Positions 17,786-27,231 are shown, counted from the first letter of the stretch. The stretch is 64,000 bases of DNA from Fuerstiella marisgermanici (GCF_001983935.1 NZ_CP017641.1:1860001-1924000); one strand, 5' to 3'. Numbers and translations are program-made. Notes: generated by a model from the letters alone, not told the origin.

Positions 17786-18331
17786 ATGCCAAACGACGTC
17801 GAATCTGTGCGTCATACCTTGATGGGACGGGTCTTTCTAGCGCAGCTTATTCTGATTGCAGCAATCACCATTCTAATCGGCGCGGCGACGGTCTGGAACA
17901 TCGGGGCTTTCTGGTTTGCGTTCGCAGGCGGAATACTTGGAGGAAGCATCGCACTGATTAAGCGTATCGAGTGCGGAAACGCGAGCCAGCTTGATCGAGT
18001 CTTCCGATCCTGGTATGGACTGCTAATGCCACTGCTATACGGCGGCGTGATGGCTATCATCGCTTATGGTTTTTTCATGGCACAAATCCTTTCCGGCGAA
18101 GGGGGAGGCGGGCTGTTGACGACGAATCTGTTTCCCAGTTTTACCGACTTGGAGGGCGAGCGAGTTACCGCAATGGCATTCCGCAACATGCGTCCCAAGA
18201 CACTGCAGGATCTCGGCAAACTATTGATTTGGTGCTTTCTCGCAGGCTATTCTGAGCGGTTTATTGTCAATATCCTCGGTCGAATGGAGCAGGTGAGTAC
18301 TCCTGCGGGGTCGACCGAAGATGACAACTAG
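17786..18331 (+). CDS. Hypothetical membrane protein
   Basis: A 181-residue protein with three or four hydrophobic segments: VFLAQLILIAAITILIGAAT, FWFAFAGGILGGSIALI, YGLLMPLLYGGVMAIIAYGF and a weaker LLIWCFLAGY near the C-terminus. Polar loops and a charged tail (EDDN) follow. No family is recognised. The ATG at 17786 is preferred to one 7 codons upstream because CGGGA sits just before it. No operon partner. Confidence 0.55.
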   Translation: MPNDVESVRHTLMGRVFLAQLILIAAITILIGAATVWNIGAFWFAFAGGILGGSIALIKRIECGNASQLDRVFRSWYGLLMPLLYGGVMAIIAYGFFMAQILSGEGGGGLLTTNLFPSFTDLEGERVTAMAFRNMRPKTLQDLGKLLIWCFLAGYSERFIVNILGRMEQVSTPAGSTEDDN

Positions 18332-18698
18332 CGTTGTCGATGGTTAGCTGAGCAGTCGCATCGGCGCCACTTGTTGTGAACAGTCTGTTGGGGGCGATGA
18401 GTTGAGTTGGCCCACATTCTTCGGCGCTTTTGCTCCGCCGTTATCCAGGCGGGAGGAAGCCGTTCGCAACCGAGCGCTAATTGGTCGCTCATCAGCCAGC
18501 CGAGTCGCTGACCGACCAGCATTCTGACATGCGCCGTCCCTCGGAAAAGTGAACTCGCTGCCCATTCTCGCGTCTCCAAGTACTTCGTGATCTTCAATCT
18601 TCATCGGCGCGCGAATTGCTGAAGGCGAAATCAGTCGAAACGGACGTTTCGGCTTGAGAAACCCGCAGTCTCCCACCCCGCATTTTGGAAGAGCTCCC
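18332..18698. other. Intergenic region without a recognisable gene
   Basis: About 370 bp between two plus-strand genes. No convincing coding frame or strong structure seen. Confidence 0.45.
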
Positions 18699-19082
18699 AT
18701 GCCCAGCAACTCGTTGTCATTGCCCCAGACACTTTCCCGAGACACCAATTTTCATCCGGCATCTTTGTCAGATGTTGAGTGCACACGACTTCCTGAAATA
18801 CGGCAGGATTGGTACGAACGGGGCATCACCGAACGCAACTGCGGCCTGTTTTCCGCATCGCTGTATCCGATCAGAGACTGGCTGCGACAGCAGGCCTCGG
18901 AGTGTCTGGGCTCTAATATGAAGGCGGACTCGGTCACGCTAAGCCTGCTTGTCGACGACGCGATTCTGCTCGCATTCGAAGCGAGTGCCGACTGGGCACC
19001 CGTTCCTCCAAGCCTGGACTGGATTGCCGACTTCATTCCCCAGGCAATCCACGAATTCGAATTTGACCACGTCGCAGCATAG
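18699..19082 (+). CDS. Hypothetical soluble protein
   Basis: A 127-residue acidic protein with no signal peptide or membrane segment. Internal stretches such as RQDWYERGITERNCGLFSAS and DSVTLSLLVDDAILLAFEAS look like a genuine mixed alpha/beta protein, but no family is recognised. The ATG at 18699 has GGAAGAG nearby; the frame is open another 15 codons upstream. A strong terminator follows 78 bp after its stop. Confidence 0.5.
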   Translation: MPSNSLSLPQTLSRDTNFHPASLSDVECTRLPEIRQDWYERGITERNCGLFSASLYPIRDWLRQQASECLGSNMKADSVTLSLLVDDAILLAFEASADWAPVPPSLDWIADFIPQAIHEFEFDHVAA

Positions 19083-19159
19083 AAGCTCAACTGGCAGACC
19101 GGATGGCCGAACAGGTCTCCATTGCTTGCCTGGTATTGGCGTCGAAAGAAAATTTCATG

Positions 19160-19196
19160 AAAGGAGCCCGGCGTCTGCGAAATGCCGGGCTCCTTT
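19160..19196. terminator. Intrinsic terminator hairpin
   Basis: A 13-bp perfect stem, AAAGGAGCCCGGC paired with GCCGGGCTCCTTT, encloses an 11-base loop. The A-run on one side and T-run on the other allow termination in both directions, which fits the convergent genes on each side (18699-19082 and 19330-20370). Confidence 0.85.
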
Positions 19197-19329
19197 CGCT
19201 GGCGCCAGACGCCACCAGTGGACCGGCCACGCTTATCAATTTAGCCGGGTTAGCATTGAAGCGGTCTCCGTGCAATTATCGGATGAACCGTCCTAGAAAA
19301 TGAGGCTGCCGATTCGCAATCTACGAGAC

Positions 19330-20370
19330 TCACGCTGCGGGTGGTTCGTACCCGTACTGATTGTTTTCCCTCGCAGATCGTTGACTCAGTTCCGTCAGAA
19401 ACGATGGTGCAGCGGCTGATTCGCTGTCGTACCCGCGAGCCGCCTGCTGACCGATACCACCCATCTTCGGTAGCACGGTAGCCATCAATGCGAGGATGTC
19501 TCGTGTGAGTTCCGGAAACAGCGATTGAAGGTGAATCGCGATGTTCAGTGGACTGGTGACGACGAATTCTCCGCGTCCCTCCTCGCAACCTCGGATAATT
19601 TGAGCCGCCGCCTGCTCGACATCCATTGACACCAGAGGAAGCGAATCTCCAATGCTGAACCATGCGTACTCATAGCGATGCTGGCCCTTAAACTTGGCGT
19701 TGCGAGGGCTGCCAGTTCGCATCAGTCCCGGGCAGGCGGTTGTGACAAATATGTTTTCGTGTAGAAGCTCAGCCCGCAGGCCGTTGGACAAGCCGACGAG
19801 CGCAAACTTGCTGGCGGCGTACGGCAACATGTGCGGCACAGCTCTTTTGCCGCCCATGGAGGCGATGTTGGTGATCCGTCCGAAACCGCGTGCCTTCATC
19901 CCCGGCAGTACTTCCTTGATGGTGTTCAGTGCGCCCCAACAGTTGGTCGCCATGGAATCCTCGAAGTCGTCATTGGTCATTGCGTCGAATGGTCCCACCT
20001 CGATGATACCCGCGACATTGATCAAAACGTCGATCCCGCCGAGTTCAGCTTCGATGGACCTAACGGCTTCAGTAACCTGCGAGCGGTCGCGCACGTCGCA
20101 CGGCACTGTGTGAACTTCAGCCCCCTGAGCTTCCAGTTGCCGCTTTGCTTCCCGAAGGTCATCTGCGGATCGTGCGCAGATCGCGAGCCGCGCACCTTTG
20201 TCAGCCAGCTGACGTGCAATCACAAGCCCCAGGCCGCGGGACGCTCCTGTGATGAGTACACGCTTGCCCTGCCAATCGAATCGACGCGATTGCCGAATGG
20301 CGTAGCGGGCGAGTCGAAGTCCAACGAAGGCGAGGCTGCCTCCGATTGCGAGTTTCTTAAGCGTGCTCAT
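19330..20370 (-). CDS. Short-chain dehydrogenase/reductase, membrane-anchored
   Basis: A 346-residue classical SDR. A hydrophobic N-terminus (LAIGGSLAFVGLRLARYAI) likely anchors it. The Rossmann fold follows with TGASRGLG (NAD(P) binding, about residues 42-49), CDVRDRSQV, NVAGIIEVG, the Ser of NIASMGG and the catalytic YAASK. ICARSADDL after strand 2, with Arg, suggests NADP(H). The C-terminal 80 residues are longer than the minimal SDR and rich in Ala, Ser and Gln. Substrate unknown. Its start overlaps the end of the upstream DUF3253 gene by 14 bp, so the two form an operon. Confidence 0.93.
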   Translation of the reverse strand: MSTLKKLAIGGSLAFVGLRLARYAIRQSRRFDWQGKRVLITGASRGLGLVIARQLADKGARLAICARSADDLREAKRQLEAQGAEVHTVPCDVRDRSQVTEAVRSIEAELGGIDVLINVAGIIEVGPFDAMTNDDFEDSMATNCWGALNTIKEVLPGMKARGFGRITNIASMGGKRAVPHMLPYAASKFALVGLSNGLRAELLHENIFVTTACPGLMRTGSPRNAKFKGQHRYEYAWFSIGDSLPLVSMDVEQAAAQIIRGCEEGRGEFVVTSPLNIAIHLQSLFPELTRDILALMATVLPKMGGIGQQAARGYDSESAAAPSFLTELSQRSARENNQYGYEPPAA

Positions 20371-20674
20371 GTTCGTTTTCCGTTGGTTGCCTTGTTGTCA
20401 AATCAGAATGCGCCAGCCGTAGACGAATCGGGCCTCGACTTGTGGCAGGGTCCATAGCGACGCCATGTTGCGTGGTTTCGATGATGCCGTCACTTACCAG
20501 CCTCGTGGCAACGTTCCGAATAGCGTTCATGTGGTCTCGCCAATCGTCCGGATACAGCGCCCGGGCAACCTCAGATGGGCAGGCTGTTTTCGCAGGCGTT
20601 CTTTGTTTGCAGAGACTCAGAATAGCGGTCGCGATTTCTGCTTCTTCATTTTCTATTGAGGGAGAGTTCGTCAT
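20357..20674 (-). CDS. DUF3253-family protein
   Basis: A 105-residue winged-helix-like protein of the DUF3253 family. Typical features are visible: ILSLCKQR near the start, TACPSEVARALYPDDWRDHM, RNVATRLVSDGIIETTQHG, and MDPATSRGPIRLRL. Members are small and often co-transcribed with SDR or pyrimidine-related genes; their function is unknown. The stop lies 14 bp inside the SDR gene, showing translational coupling. Confidence 0.85.
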   Translation of the reverse strand: MTNSPSIENEEAEIATAILSLCKQRTPAKTACPSEVARALYPDDWRDHMNAIRNVATRLVSDGIIETTQHGVAMDPATSRGPIRLRLAHSDLTTRQPTENEHEHA

Positions 20675-20722
20675 AACTGTCTAAGGTGCTCCGGCGTTGT
20701 GGTGGTCGACGATCTCACTGCT

Positions 20723-20803
20723 GATCCTATGGATCCTATGGATCCGATAGATCCGATAGATCCGATAGATCCGATGGATCCGATGGATCCGATGGATCCG
20801 ATG
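20723..20803. repeat. 9-bp tandem repeat, nine units
   Basis: Nine perfect-length units of GATCC(G/T)AT(A/G): two GATCCTATG, three GATCCGATA, then four GATCCGATG. Being a multiple of three, the array is open in several frames and reads Asp-Pro-Met/Ile on plus and His/Tyr-Arg-Ile on minus, but no gene with a credible start spans it. Blocks of identical variants suggest expansion by slippage. It lies 50 bp upstream of the DUF3253-SDR operon start. Confidence 0.95.
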
Positions 20804-21687
20804 GAAAGCCCCGGCCACAGAGCGGGGAACTTGTACATGACGTCCGTTCCAAATTTGTGCCGTGCTGTCCATTACACAGGCAGAAATTCGCTTCGGACGG
20901 ATCTAATGCAATACCCGTACCACGCCAGCAACTTGCGCCGGGAGCTGCGCGAGCGGGAGTAGTAAGATTGGATCTGTCACGTCCGGATCGGTGCATATTG
21001 CGAGGATCCGCTGCGATAGGCACACCAAATCACAGACGTTCCGCACATGGCGCTCTTCCTCAAGCGGCCAACGAGGTTTCGGACGCAGCGTGGTCGCCCA
21101 GCGACCAGTGTGGTTTGTGCCTGGCCGCATCGACAGCGCCGTATGTTCGCTAACAGCTGTTCGCGCGAGTGCCCCACGGCTGCTTCCTGATTTTCGGTTG
21201 CAACTCGGGGAATTATTTTCTCGACGCGTCAGGCAGCGCAGGTTGCCCCTCGTGAGCGACGCCGAACAAATGCAACCGCCACTGCAAAATCTGTCCCGGT
21301 AGCCGCCTTCAAGGGAGCTGAATCTCATTTTCGAAGACGGCGCAGCAGATGCTGATGCAAAATCGCGGCATCACTTTCGGTAGCATAATGCCCCTGCAGA
21401 AAAAACGATTCGCACAGGAACCGCAGTTGCTGTGGATAAATTCGGACTTGCTTGGTTCGACGCCGCTTTGGCGTTGACAGTGGGCCGCAGAAGCGGCTCC
21501 AAAGACGGTGCTAAAGCTGCAACGACCGCAGTTGCTGCCTCGAACTAAGACGTCTGACGGTGTAATTGTGCTGCCGAATGCGGTCGGCGGTTTCGTGCGA
21601 TTTTCAGGAAGTCCGTCGGCCTACTCGTCTGGACCAGAACGTCGTTTACAATCGCAATAGTCACTTCACACCTGATGGAATCGCCCG
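20804..21687. other. Long intergenic region without a recognisable gene
   Basis: About 880 bp. Several frames of 60-140 codons are open, but their translations are Arg/Cys/Ser-rich and low in hydrophobic periodicity, as expected of shadows in GC-rich DNA. No family similarity, RNA structure or repeat was recognised. Confidence 0.45.
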
Positions 21688-22431
21688 ATGATTGTCAGTA
21701 ATGTCGAAAGCGGTTGGGAGATCGTTTTTCAACCTGCGCACGGACTTCTGGCTGGGAAAATTGCCGAACACTTTGACGAATCACTACGGAGTGAGTTTTA
21801 GTTCGAGACGAAAGCGGCGATCACCGCTCATGACGATCAGAAGATCCAGCTGCGAACCGATCGAAGGGTGTACGTCACCGAGCTGGGGGCTCCACGGGAT
21901 TTCACGCTGGTGTCGATGTCAGACCAACAACGTTTTGAGGAAGTTCGTGATCGACTTAGGAATGCCTACCGCAAGCACCGCTGGATTGGCCTTTTGGAAT
22001 CGATGCATGCGGATTTTTTGTACTCTGATCAGGACGTCTGCATCGAACTCGCGGAATTGTTAGAGTCGGAACAGTCAAAGCGAAAATCAGTTTCCCGGCA
22101 GCTCGCAACGACGAAGGCAAAGCTAAAGCACGCGTATGATGTGATGAAGTGGTGCGATCGCTGCTCGCTGATTTTGTGCCAGGGGAAGGTGCCCGCGATG
22201 GAACGGCGATTGGAAATCAATTCGTTGTACAACGATCGCTACGAAATTTGGCAGCGTGAAGACAAATCACTTTGTATCGCCCCGTGGCCATTCTCAACCG
22301 ACAGTTTTGAAGTGGGCGTTGAGGTGTTTAAGTTACAACAGCTTTCTTTCGAAAACGATCGCGAACTCGGTGACGCTCTGGACGCGTGCAAGCCCGAGTA
22401 CAGGAAGTGGGCGTTTCGTCAGTCCGACTAA
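21688..22431 (+). pseudogene. DUF3891-family protein with an in-frame TAG
   Basis: The frame starts MIVSNVESGWEIVFQPAHGL at 21688, hits TAG at 21799-21801 after 37 codons, and continues in the same frame with FETKAAITAHDDQ, ELGAPRDFTLV, SMHADFLYS, CDRCSLILCQGKVP and APWPFSTDSF, all hallmarks of DUF3891. Relatives have a Trp at the stop position (RW-ETL-AIA-HDD), so a single TGG-to-TAG change explains it. The restored protein has 247 residues, normal for the family, whose role is unknown. A GTG at 21868 could restart translation but would omit the first quarter, including the conserved His-Asp-Asp. Confidence 0.85.
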
Positions 22432-22478
22432 ATCCCTCAGGGCTGCCTTCAATCCATTGAAAGAACGTTAACTTGAAT

Positions 22479-22615
22479 CTAGCTGGACAGCGCCACGTTT
22501 GGTCATTGGGCCGTGTTTTAAGTAACCCGGTGCGTAAGCGAGGGATTCGTCGCAACTCGATCCCTCGCTTACGCTTCGGGTTACCATTCGCACCAATATG
22601 GCGCTGTCCAGCTAG
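22479..22615. repeat. 137-bp nested inverted repeat (MITE- or REP-like hairpin)
   Basis: The outer arms are a perfect 17-bp inverted repeat, CTAGCTGGACAGCGCCA at 22479-22495 and its complement at 22599-22615. Inside is a second inverted repeat of 24 bp with 22 matches (22522-22545 and 22561-22584, core GCGTAAGCGAGGGA). The whole can fold into one long hairpin. It lies between a plus gene and a minus gene, and its right arm contains the stop codon of the App1-like gene (22612-22614). Terminator function is also possible. Confidence 0.9.
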
Positions 22616-23790
22616 GCTCCTCGCTTCAGGTCAACGGCGGTAGCGGATCGCACCATAGCAACGTCGGCCGCATCCAGAAGTTGCATACTGTGCAGGATTT
22701 CTGCGGCTTCAATGCTGTCGCGTATCAGGTGCATCGGAACACCTGCAGCCTCCGCCCGTTTAATACTGGCCCCAACCGATTCGTCCCTGTCGCTGATAAC
22801 GTCCGGATCGACGTCTCGAATAAAGATCGCAGTGATCTGCTCGCCGAATTCTTCTGCCGCCGTGGCGTACAGACGAGCGTCATCTTCGCCCGAATCACCG
22901 AACAACAGAAACGGCAGGTCAGGGTATTGGTTCAGAATGTTTCTGGCCTTGTCGAGTTTATGATCGTGCCCTTCGGCCAGAAACTTGTTGGTGTCGAATC
23001 CCAAGTCTCGCAGTAGTAGCGGTCCCAGCGGAATGCGGTTCAGTTCCAGAAAGTCTTCCAGTAGATCGAACAGATTCCATGGCGAACTGGAGACGTAAAA
23101 TATCGGATTCAGACTTTCAGAATTTTCAGGCTTCTCGGTTCCCTGCAAAGCGTGATACAGCGATGCCGCGCCGGCGAGTGGCAGTCTGGTGCGAGAATTC
23201 CCCAGAAACGTCAGCTTCGCCATCGTAAGCAGCCGCGTGACTCCTGTATACAGAATCGTATCATCGACATCGCTGATCACGCCGAACTTCGCGTTTCGCG
23301 GTGGCGTCATCACTCGACATGTGACCAATGATGCATCTGAGGAGACTCGCGGATGATTGACAATCTGAATCGTGGCCTTCGACCATAGTCCGCGCGACGT
23401 GTCAGTAAACTCATGCGGCTCTTCAACAAAGAAATAGCCTTCCGCGTCAGTAACGGTGCGATGCGTGATCTCGCCCAAACGGATCTCCACTTCACAGTCC
23501 GGAACCTCGTCACTTTCAAATCGCTGATACGTGTTGGCCAGATTCTGCCACCACCTATCGTTTTCGCCTGGCAGCTCGGCGGGTGGATTCGTCAGCACTC
23601 GCCCGTGAAGCCGCACGGTCGTGCTGTCCGCGTACCCGATGTACGGCTGAATTTTCGGAATGCCGTCCCAACCGAAGCGGTGTCGCAACGATCGCCAGCG
23701 GATGTCGACGAAGTCGTCTGCGCAGGACACGACTTCGGTAAGCGCCTGCTTTAGTTCTTCACGCCATGTGCTTCGAGAGGACAAGTTCAA
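22612..23790 (-). CDS. App1/DUF2183-family phosphatase
   Basis: A 392-residue protein with a C-terminal HAD-like catalytic domain of the App1 (DUF2183) type, whose yeast member is a phosphatidate phosphatase. Catalytic motif I is GVISDVDDTILYTG (about residues 170-183), motif II is FYVSSSPWNLFD, a Lys follows in HDHKLDKARN, and motif III is FGDSGEDDARLY. The N-terminal half holds a beta-rich accessory region with GYADSTTVRLHGRVL, typical of the family. No signal peptide. The TAG stop lies in the right arm of the 137-bp inverted repeat. It follows the next gene on the same strand by 53 bp, a likely operon. Confidence 0.92.
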   Translation of the reverse strand: MNLSSRSTWREELKQALTEVVSCADDFVDIRWRSLRHRFGWDGIPKIQPYIGYADSTTVRLHGRVLTNPPAELPGENDRWWQNLANTYQRFESDEVPDCEVEIRLGEITHRTVTDAEGYFFVEEPHEFTDTSRGLWSKATIQIVNHPRVSSDASLVTCRVMTPPRNAKFGVISDVDDTILYTGVTRLLTMAKLTFLGNSRTRLPLAGAASLYHALQGTEKPENSESLNPIFYVSSSPWNLFDLLEDFLELNRIPLGPLLLRDLGFDTNKFLAEGHDHKLDKARNILNQYPDLPFLLFGDSGEDDARLYATAAEEFGEQITAIFIRDVDPDVISDRDESVGASIKRAEAAGVPMHLIRDSIEAAEILHSMQLLDAADVAMVRSATAVDLKRGA

Positions 23791-23843
23791 ACTTTCCGGT
23801 TATGAATACGCTGCGTCGGTTGCGGCGAGATCGATTCAAACAT

Positions 23844-24578
23844 TCAGACCGTCGACGGACGGTTACGGAGCTCGCTCAGGGCAAGGTCAAATCGGTCATC
23901 GAATTCGCTAAACAGATTCAGAATTTCCGGCTGCTGCAACGCGGACTGGACTTCGGTCGCACCTGCCTGAACCTGACTCGCAGCGACGATGTCATCGCCA
24001 GGAGCGTCGTCGCCCCTTGCCATTTCGCGGGCGGATCCTATCGCCGCGCTCTTCCACGATGAAACGCGTCTCAGAGCATCGCTGATGACGGCACGGACTG
24101 TGCGAAGGTCGATGCGAGCAAACGCCTGCTCGAATGCTGACCTCATCTCCGCTACCTGTGAAGCACCGGGACTTTCGCCCTTCGCCAGAATTCGATGAAG
24201 CGTTCTGCCCAGAAGCACCGACCGAGTTACCTCGAGCGGCACGCCTCGGACAGACGTGACGATGGCGACAAATTTCCGCACTGGAAACAGTAACAGCTTT
24301 AGCGGGACTTTGCCTGCTGAGGTGAGAAGCCCCGTCAAACATCCGCTGCTTTCGTTACCGTAGTACGCTCCGAATTCCGCAAGCCGTTCTCCCTGACCGT
24401 GAGCCACCAGCGTCTTCGAAACGATCCGTCGGCGACACCGATCGCGGACAACATCGTCGACGAATGGGATCGGAATGAACCGTTCCGACGCGGAAACGAT
24501 TCCCGCAGTGATCCAATGGTACAGTAGCCAATTGTCATCCTTGTTCCGTTTATCGGCAGCGGCGTTTACGTCGGACAT
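23844..24578 (-). CDS. Hypothetical protein upstream of the App1-like gene
   Basis: A 244-residue protein. The N-terminus is hydrophilic, then WLLYHWITAGIVSASERFIP and FIPIPFVDDVVRDRCRR, a pattern seen in EcsC-like or uncharacterised proteins that neighbour App1. A moderately hydrophobic helix (KLLLFPVRKFVAIVTSV) is central. The C-terminal third is Ala/Gln-rich and probably helical. No catalytic motif is recognised. It is probably co-transcribed with the phosphatase. Confidence 0.65.
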   Translation of the reverse strand: MSDVNAAADKRNKDDNWLLYHWITAGIVSASERFIPIPFVDDVVRDRCRRRIVSKTLVAHGQGERLAEFGAYYGNESSGCLTGLLTSAGKVPLKLLLFPVRKFVAIVTSVRGVPLEVTRSVLLGRTLHRILAKGESPGASQVAEMRSAFEQAFARIDLRTVRAVISDALRRVSSWKSAAIGSAREMARGDDAPGDDIVAASQVQAGATEVQSALQQPEILNLFSEFDDRFDLALSELRNRPSTV

Positions 24579-24975
24579 AATCGAACTTCACAGATAAAGG
24601 GCGAGCCAAACCAAACCAATCGGCTCACCAGAAACGCAAGCATTCTTGCGGCGAAGGCAGCTGAACCCGCTGGACCAACACGCCCGACACAGGGCGTACC
24701 ACTATACCGGCACTCGACACGACTGTCAGTGGGAGCTAGCAAATTGCCTCGTTCACACGCGCCACTTCCCGACCGTCTAAGCGTACGATAACCTGCTCAT
24801 TTCGCGGGGACAGTTCGCCCCGGGCTGTGAGGCTCCAGGCTGCTCGTGGTAGAAGATTTCCCATTCAGAGAACCCTTGTTTTTCAAACAGCAACAAGACC
24901 ACGCCATCAGCGGCTCCCCTGTGATACATTAAGTTTTAAGTACATCCTGCCGTCTCACCATTCGCAACTTTACAA
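24579..24975. promoter_or_regulatory. Divergent intergenic region
   Basis: About 400 bp between the minus operon (start 24578) and the plus polyphosphatase gene (start 24976). It must hold the promoters of both, but no consensus boxes or operator could be identified. Confidence 0.4.
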
Positions 24976-26511
24976 ATGCACGACGCTTCGAAAACGGTTT
25001 TTCAATTTGAACTTGGCCAGGGACGGCTTCAATCACTCGTACCGATTGCTGTGATCGACATTGGTTCAAACTCTGTCCGTCAGGTGATCTATGAGGGACT
25101 GACACGCTCGCCATCGGTGCTGTTTAACGAGAAGGTGCTGTGTGGTCTCGGTCGCGGCATGGTCGAAAGTGGGCGATTGAACGAGAGCGGCGTGGAGCGA
25201 GCCTATGCGGTTCTGAGACGGTTTCGTGCACTTGGCGAGCAACTGAATGTGTGCAGGACGCAAGTGATCGCCACGGCTGCGGTGCGAGATGCAGAAAACG
25301 GCGCTGAGTTCATCGAGAACGTTGAGCGAATTTTTGGTTGTCACGTGGAAGTTTTGACGGGGGCCATGGAAGCACGCTATTCGGGGATGGGAATTCAATG
25401 TGGCTTTCACAAGCCTTCCGGAATCGCCGGAGATATCGGCGGCGGTTCACTGGAACTGGTTACGGTTGATAAGGACATCGGTGAAGGCATCACGCTACCT
25501 CTGGGCGGTCTTAGGTTGACCGAACTGTCGGGCGGATCACTCGCGAAGGCAAAAAGTATTGCCCGGGCGAAACTGAAAGAGGTTTCGCTGAACTGGCCAG
25601 GCATCGAGAGAAACTTCTATGCGGTCGGCGGAACGTGGAGGTCGCTGGCCAAGCTGCACATCGCCAACCACGACCACCAACTGCCACTGGTACACGACTA
25701 CCAGGTGTCTGCTCGGGAGATGATGGATTTTTGCAAGACGATCTACACCAGTGATCTGTCCGACATGAAAGGAGTGGATGCCGTTTCGAAGAATAGACGG
25801 GACCTGTTGCCGATTGGAGCTGTGGTGATGCGTGAAACGCTGCGGGCGTTAAAGGCTGATCGAGTGGTCATGTCGTCACTGGGGCTTCGTGAAGGCGTCG
25901 TGTATTCGATGATTTCTGATGAAGAACAGAATCGAGATTCCCTGCTGGTGGCATGTCGCGATCTATCAACTCTCCGCGCGCGGAATCCTGACCACTGTCA
26001 GGAACTTGCGGACTGGACAGAAAAGGCCTTCGTTGCTCTCGGAATCGACGAAACAGAAGACGACTGGCGGCACCGTACGGCGTCGTGTTATTTGGCAGAC
26101 ATCGCCTGGCGAGCTCACCCGGATTTTCGAGCTCAGCAGTACATAGGAATCATCGCGAATGCAGGGTTCGTTGGTATCAGTCACGAAGGGCGAGCTTACC
26201 TGGCGATGGCGAATTACCATCGCTATTCCGGCCTCGGGACGAAGGTAGCGGCCCCGGCAATCGCCACCCTGGCCTCCAGCTCTGTGCAGAAGAAAGCGCG
26301 AGTGCTGGCAGCGATGTTCCGCGTTTTGTATCTGTTTTCAGGGACGATGCCAGGAGTCATTCCGCGATTGTCGATTGACAAAGACGGCAGCGGGCGAGTC
26401 GTGCTCTCAATTCCAGAGGCGATCTCCGACCTGTGCGGCGAACGCCCCGACGAACGTATCCGACAGTTCGGTAACGAATTGGGCATGGAGGTGAAACTTG
26501 AAGTCGTCTGA
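24976..26511 (+). CDS. ppx: Ppx/GppA-family exopolyphosphatase
   Basis: A 511-residue protein of the sugar kinase/Hsp70 superfamily. It would release phosphate from the ends of polyphosphate chains or hydrolyse pppGpp to ppGpp. Phosphate-1 motif: VIDIGSNSVRQVIYEG (about residues 27-42); GLGRGMVESGRL follows; phosphate-2: GDIGGGSLELVTV; then LPLGGLRLTE and the AVGGTWRSLAKLH loop. The C-terminal part (from about residue 310) is the HD-like Ppx domain, with a His in YHRYSG. The length matches the long Ppx form. Lies divergent from the App1-like phosphatase operon. Confidence 0.94.
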   Translation: MHDASKTVFQFELGQGRLQSLVPIAVIDIGSNSVRQVIYEGLTRSPSVLFNEKVLCGLGRGMVESGRLNESGVERAYAVLRRFRALGEQLNVCRTQVIATAAVRDAENGAEFIENVERIFGCHVEVLTGAMEARYSGMGIQCGFHKPSGIAGDIGGGSLELVTVDKDIGEGITLPLGGLRLTELSGGSLAKAKSIARAKLKEVSLNWPGIERNFYAVGGTWRSLAKLHIANHDHQLPLVHDYQVSAREMMDFCKTIYTSDLSDMKGVDAVSKNRRDLLPIGAVVMRETLRALKADRVVMSSLGLREGVVYSMISDEEQNRDSLLVACRDLSTLRARNPDHCQELADWTEKAFVALGIDETEDDWRHRTASCYLADIAWRAHPDFRAQQYIGIIANAGFVGISHEGRAYLAMANYHRYSGLGTKVAAPAIATLASSSVQKKARVLAAMFRVLYLFSGTMPGVIPRLSIDKDGSGRVVLSIPEAISDLCGERPDERIRQFGNELGMEVKLEVV

Positions 26512-26600
26512 CAGGCCCCGACAGTGAGGCCTTCGCAACACGATCGGCTATTGTCATCCGCAACGCTGTGAACGGCTAAATTCAACATGAGACAGGGGAC

Positions 26601-27190
26601 TCATGAGCCAACGACTTCGACGCCTTTTTTTTGCTTGAGCGATTTCATCAGCTCACCGCCACACAAATAGCGGACGATCGATTTGCTGAAAGCCGTGCCT
26701 CTGTACTCCGCGTGCGGAATCTCCCAAGGTTGAGGTATGCTCCGATTGCTGATTGAGGTTTCGGCTCTGATTGGCTGGCGGTATCCGGGGGAAAGCCTGA
26801 GCTCAGCTATATTCTTTTCGACGTGCCAGCGCGCGGCGTCTCTTGCTACGAACGGCTTCACCTCATCCACGATCGCCAAGTAAAGGACTTCGTCGGCTAA
26901 CGCTTTGTTCCGAAGGCGTGAAACAATCCGAATTGGCGTGGATAAGATAGTTCCAGCAACAGGCCATTGATCAGCAGAAGAAATCCAGCCCCGAAGGTCA
27001 CGCACGAAAATGTTGCCGCTTGAGTTGGATGCTTCAGGATCTTAGCAGTGGTGCAAAGCTTTCCCCCCAAAGTTCCCCAGCCGGATGCCAGCAACTGTAT
27101 AGCCGCGAGCCTGGTGACCGCCGTGAGACGTTCCGGTGTGGCGGCGACCATCGCTGAGACTGTTCCTGCACCTGTTCGTTGTGGCAACAC
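26601..27190 (-). other. Two overlapping frames, possibly one frameshifted membrane protein
   Basis: The upstream frame (27190-26897) has hydrophobic FGAGFLLLINGLLLELS and ends soon after. The downstream frame (27005-26601) reads PIRIVSRLRNKALADEVLYL, then DEVKPFVARDAARWHVEKN and a charged end, and looks like natural soluble protein. A frameshift around 26940-26955 would join them to a protein of about 195 residues. No homopolymer marks the site and no family is recognised, so this is a weak call. Confidence 0.3.
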
Positions 27191-27231
27191 GCGTGGCGAT
27201 TGAGGCGTGTGAAGCCGACTCGCAGAGTTGT

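Noticed and set aside
20723-20803. CRISPR array
   Set aside because: Units are 9 bp and contiguous with no spacers.
20903-21328. 141-codon minus-strand frame in the long intergenic region
   Set aside because: Composition typical of a chance frame, no start signal, no recognisable motif.
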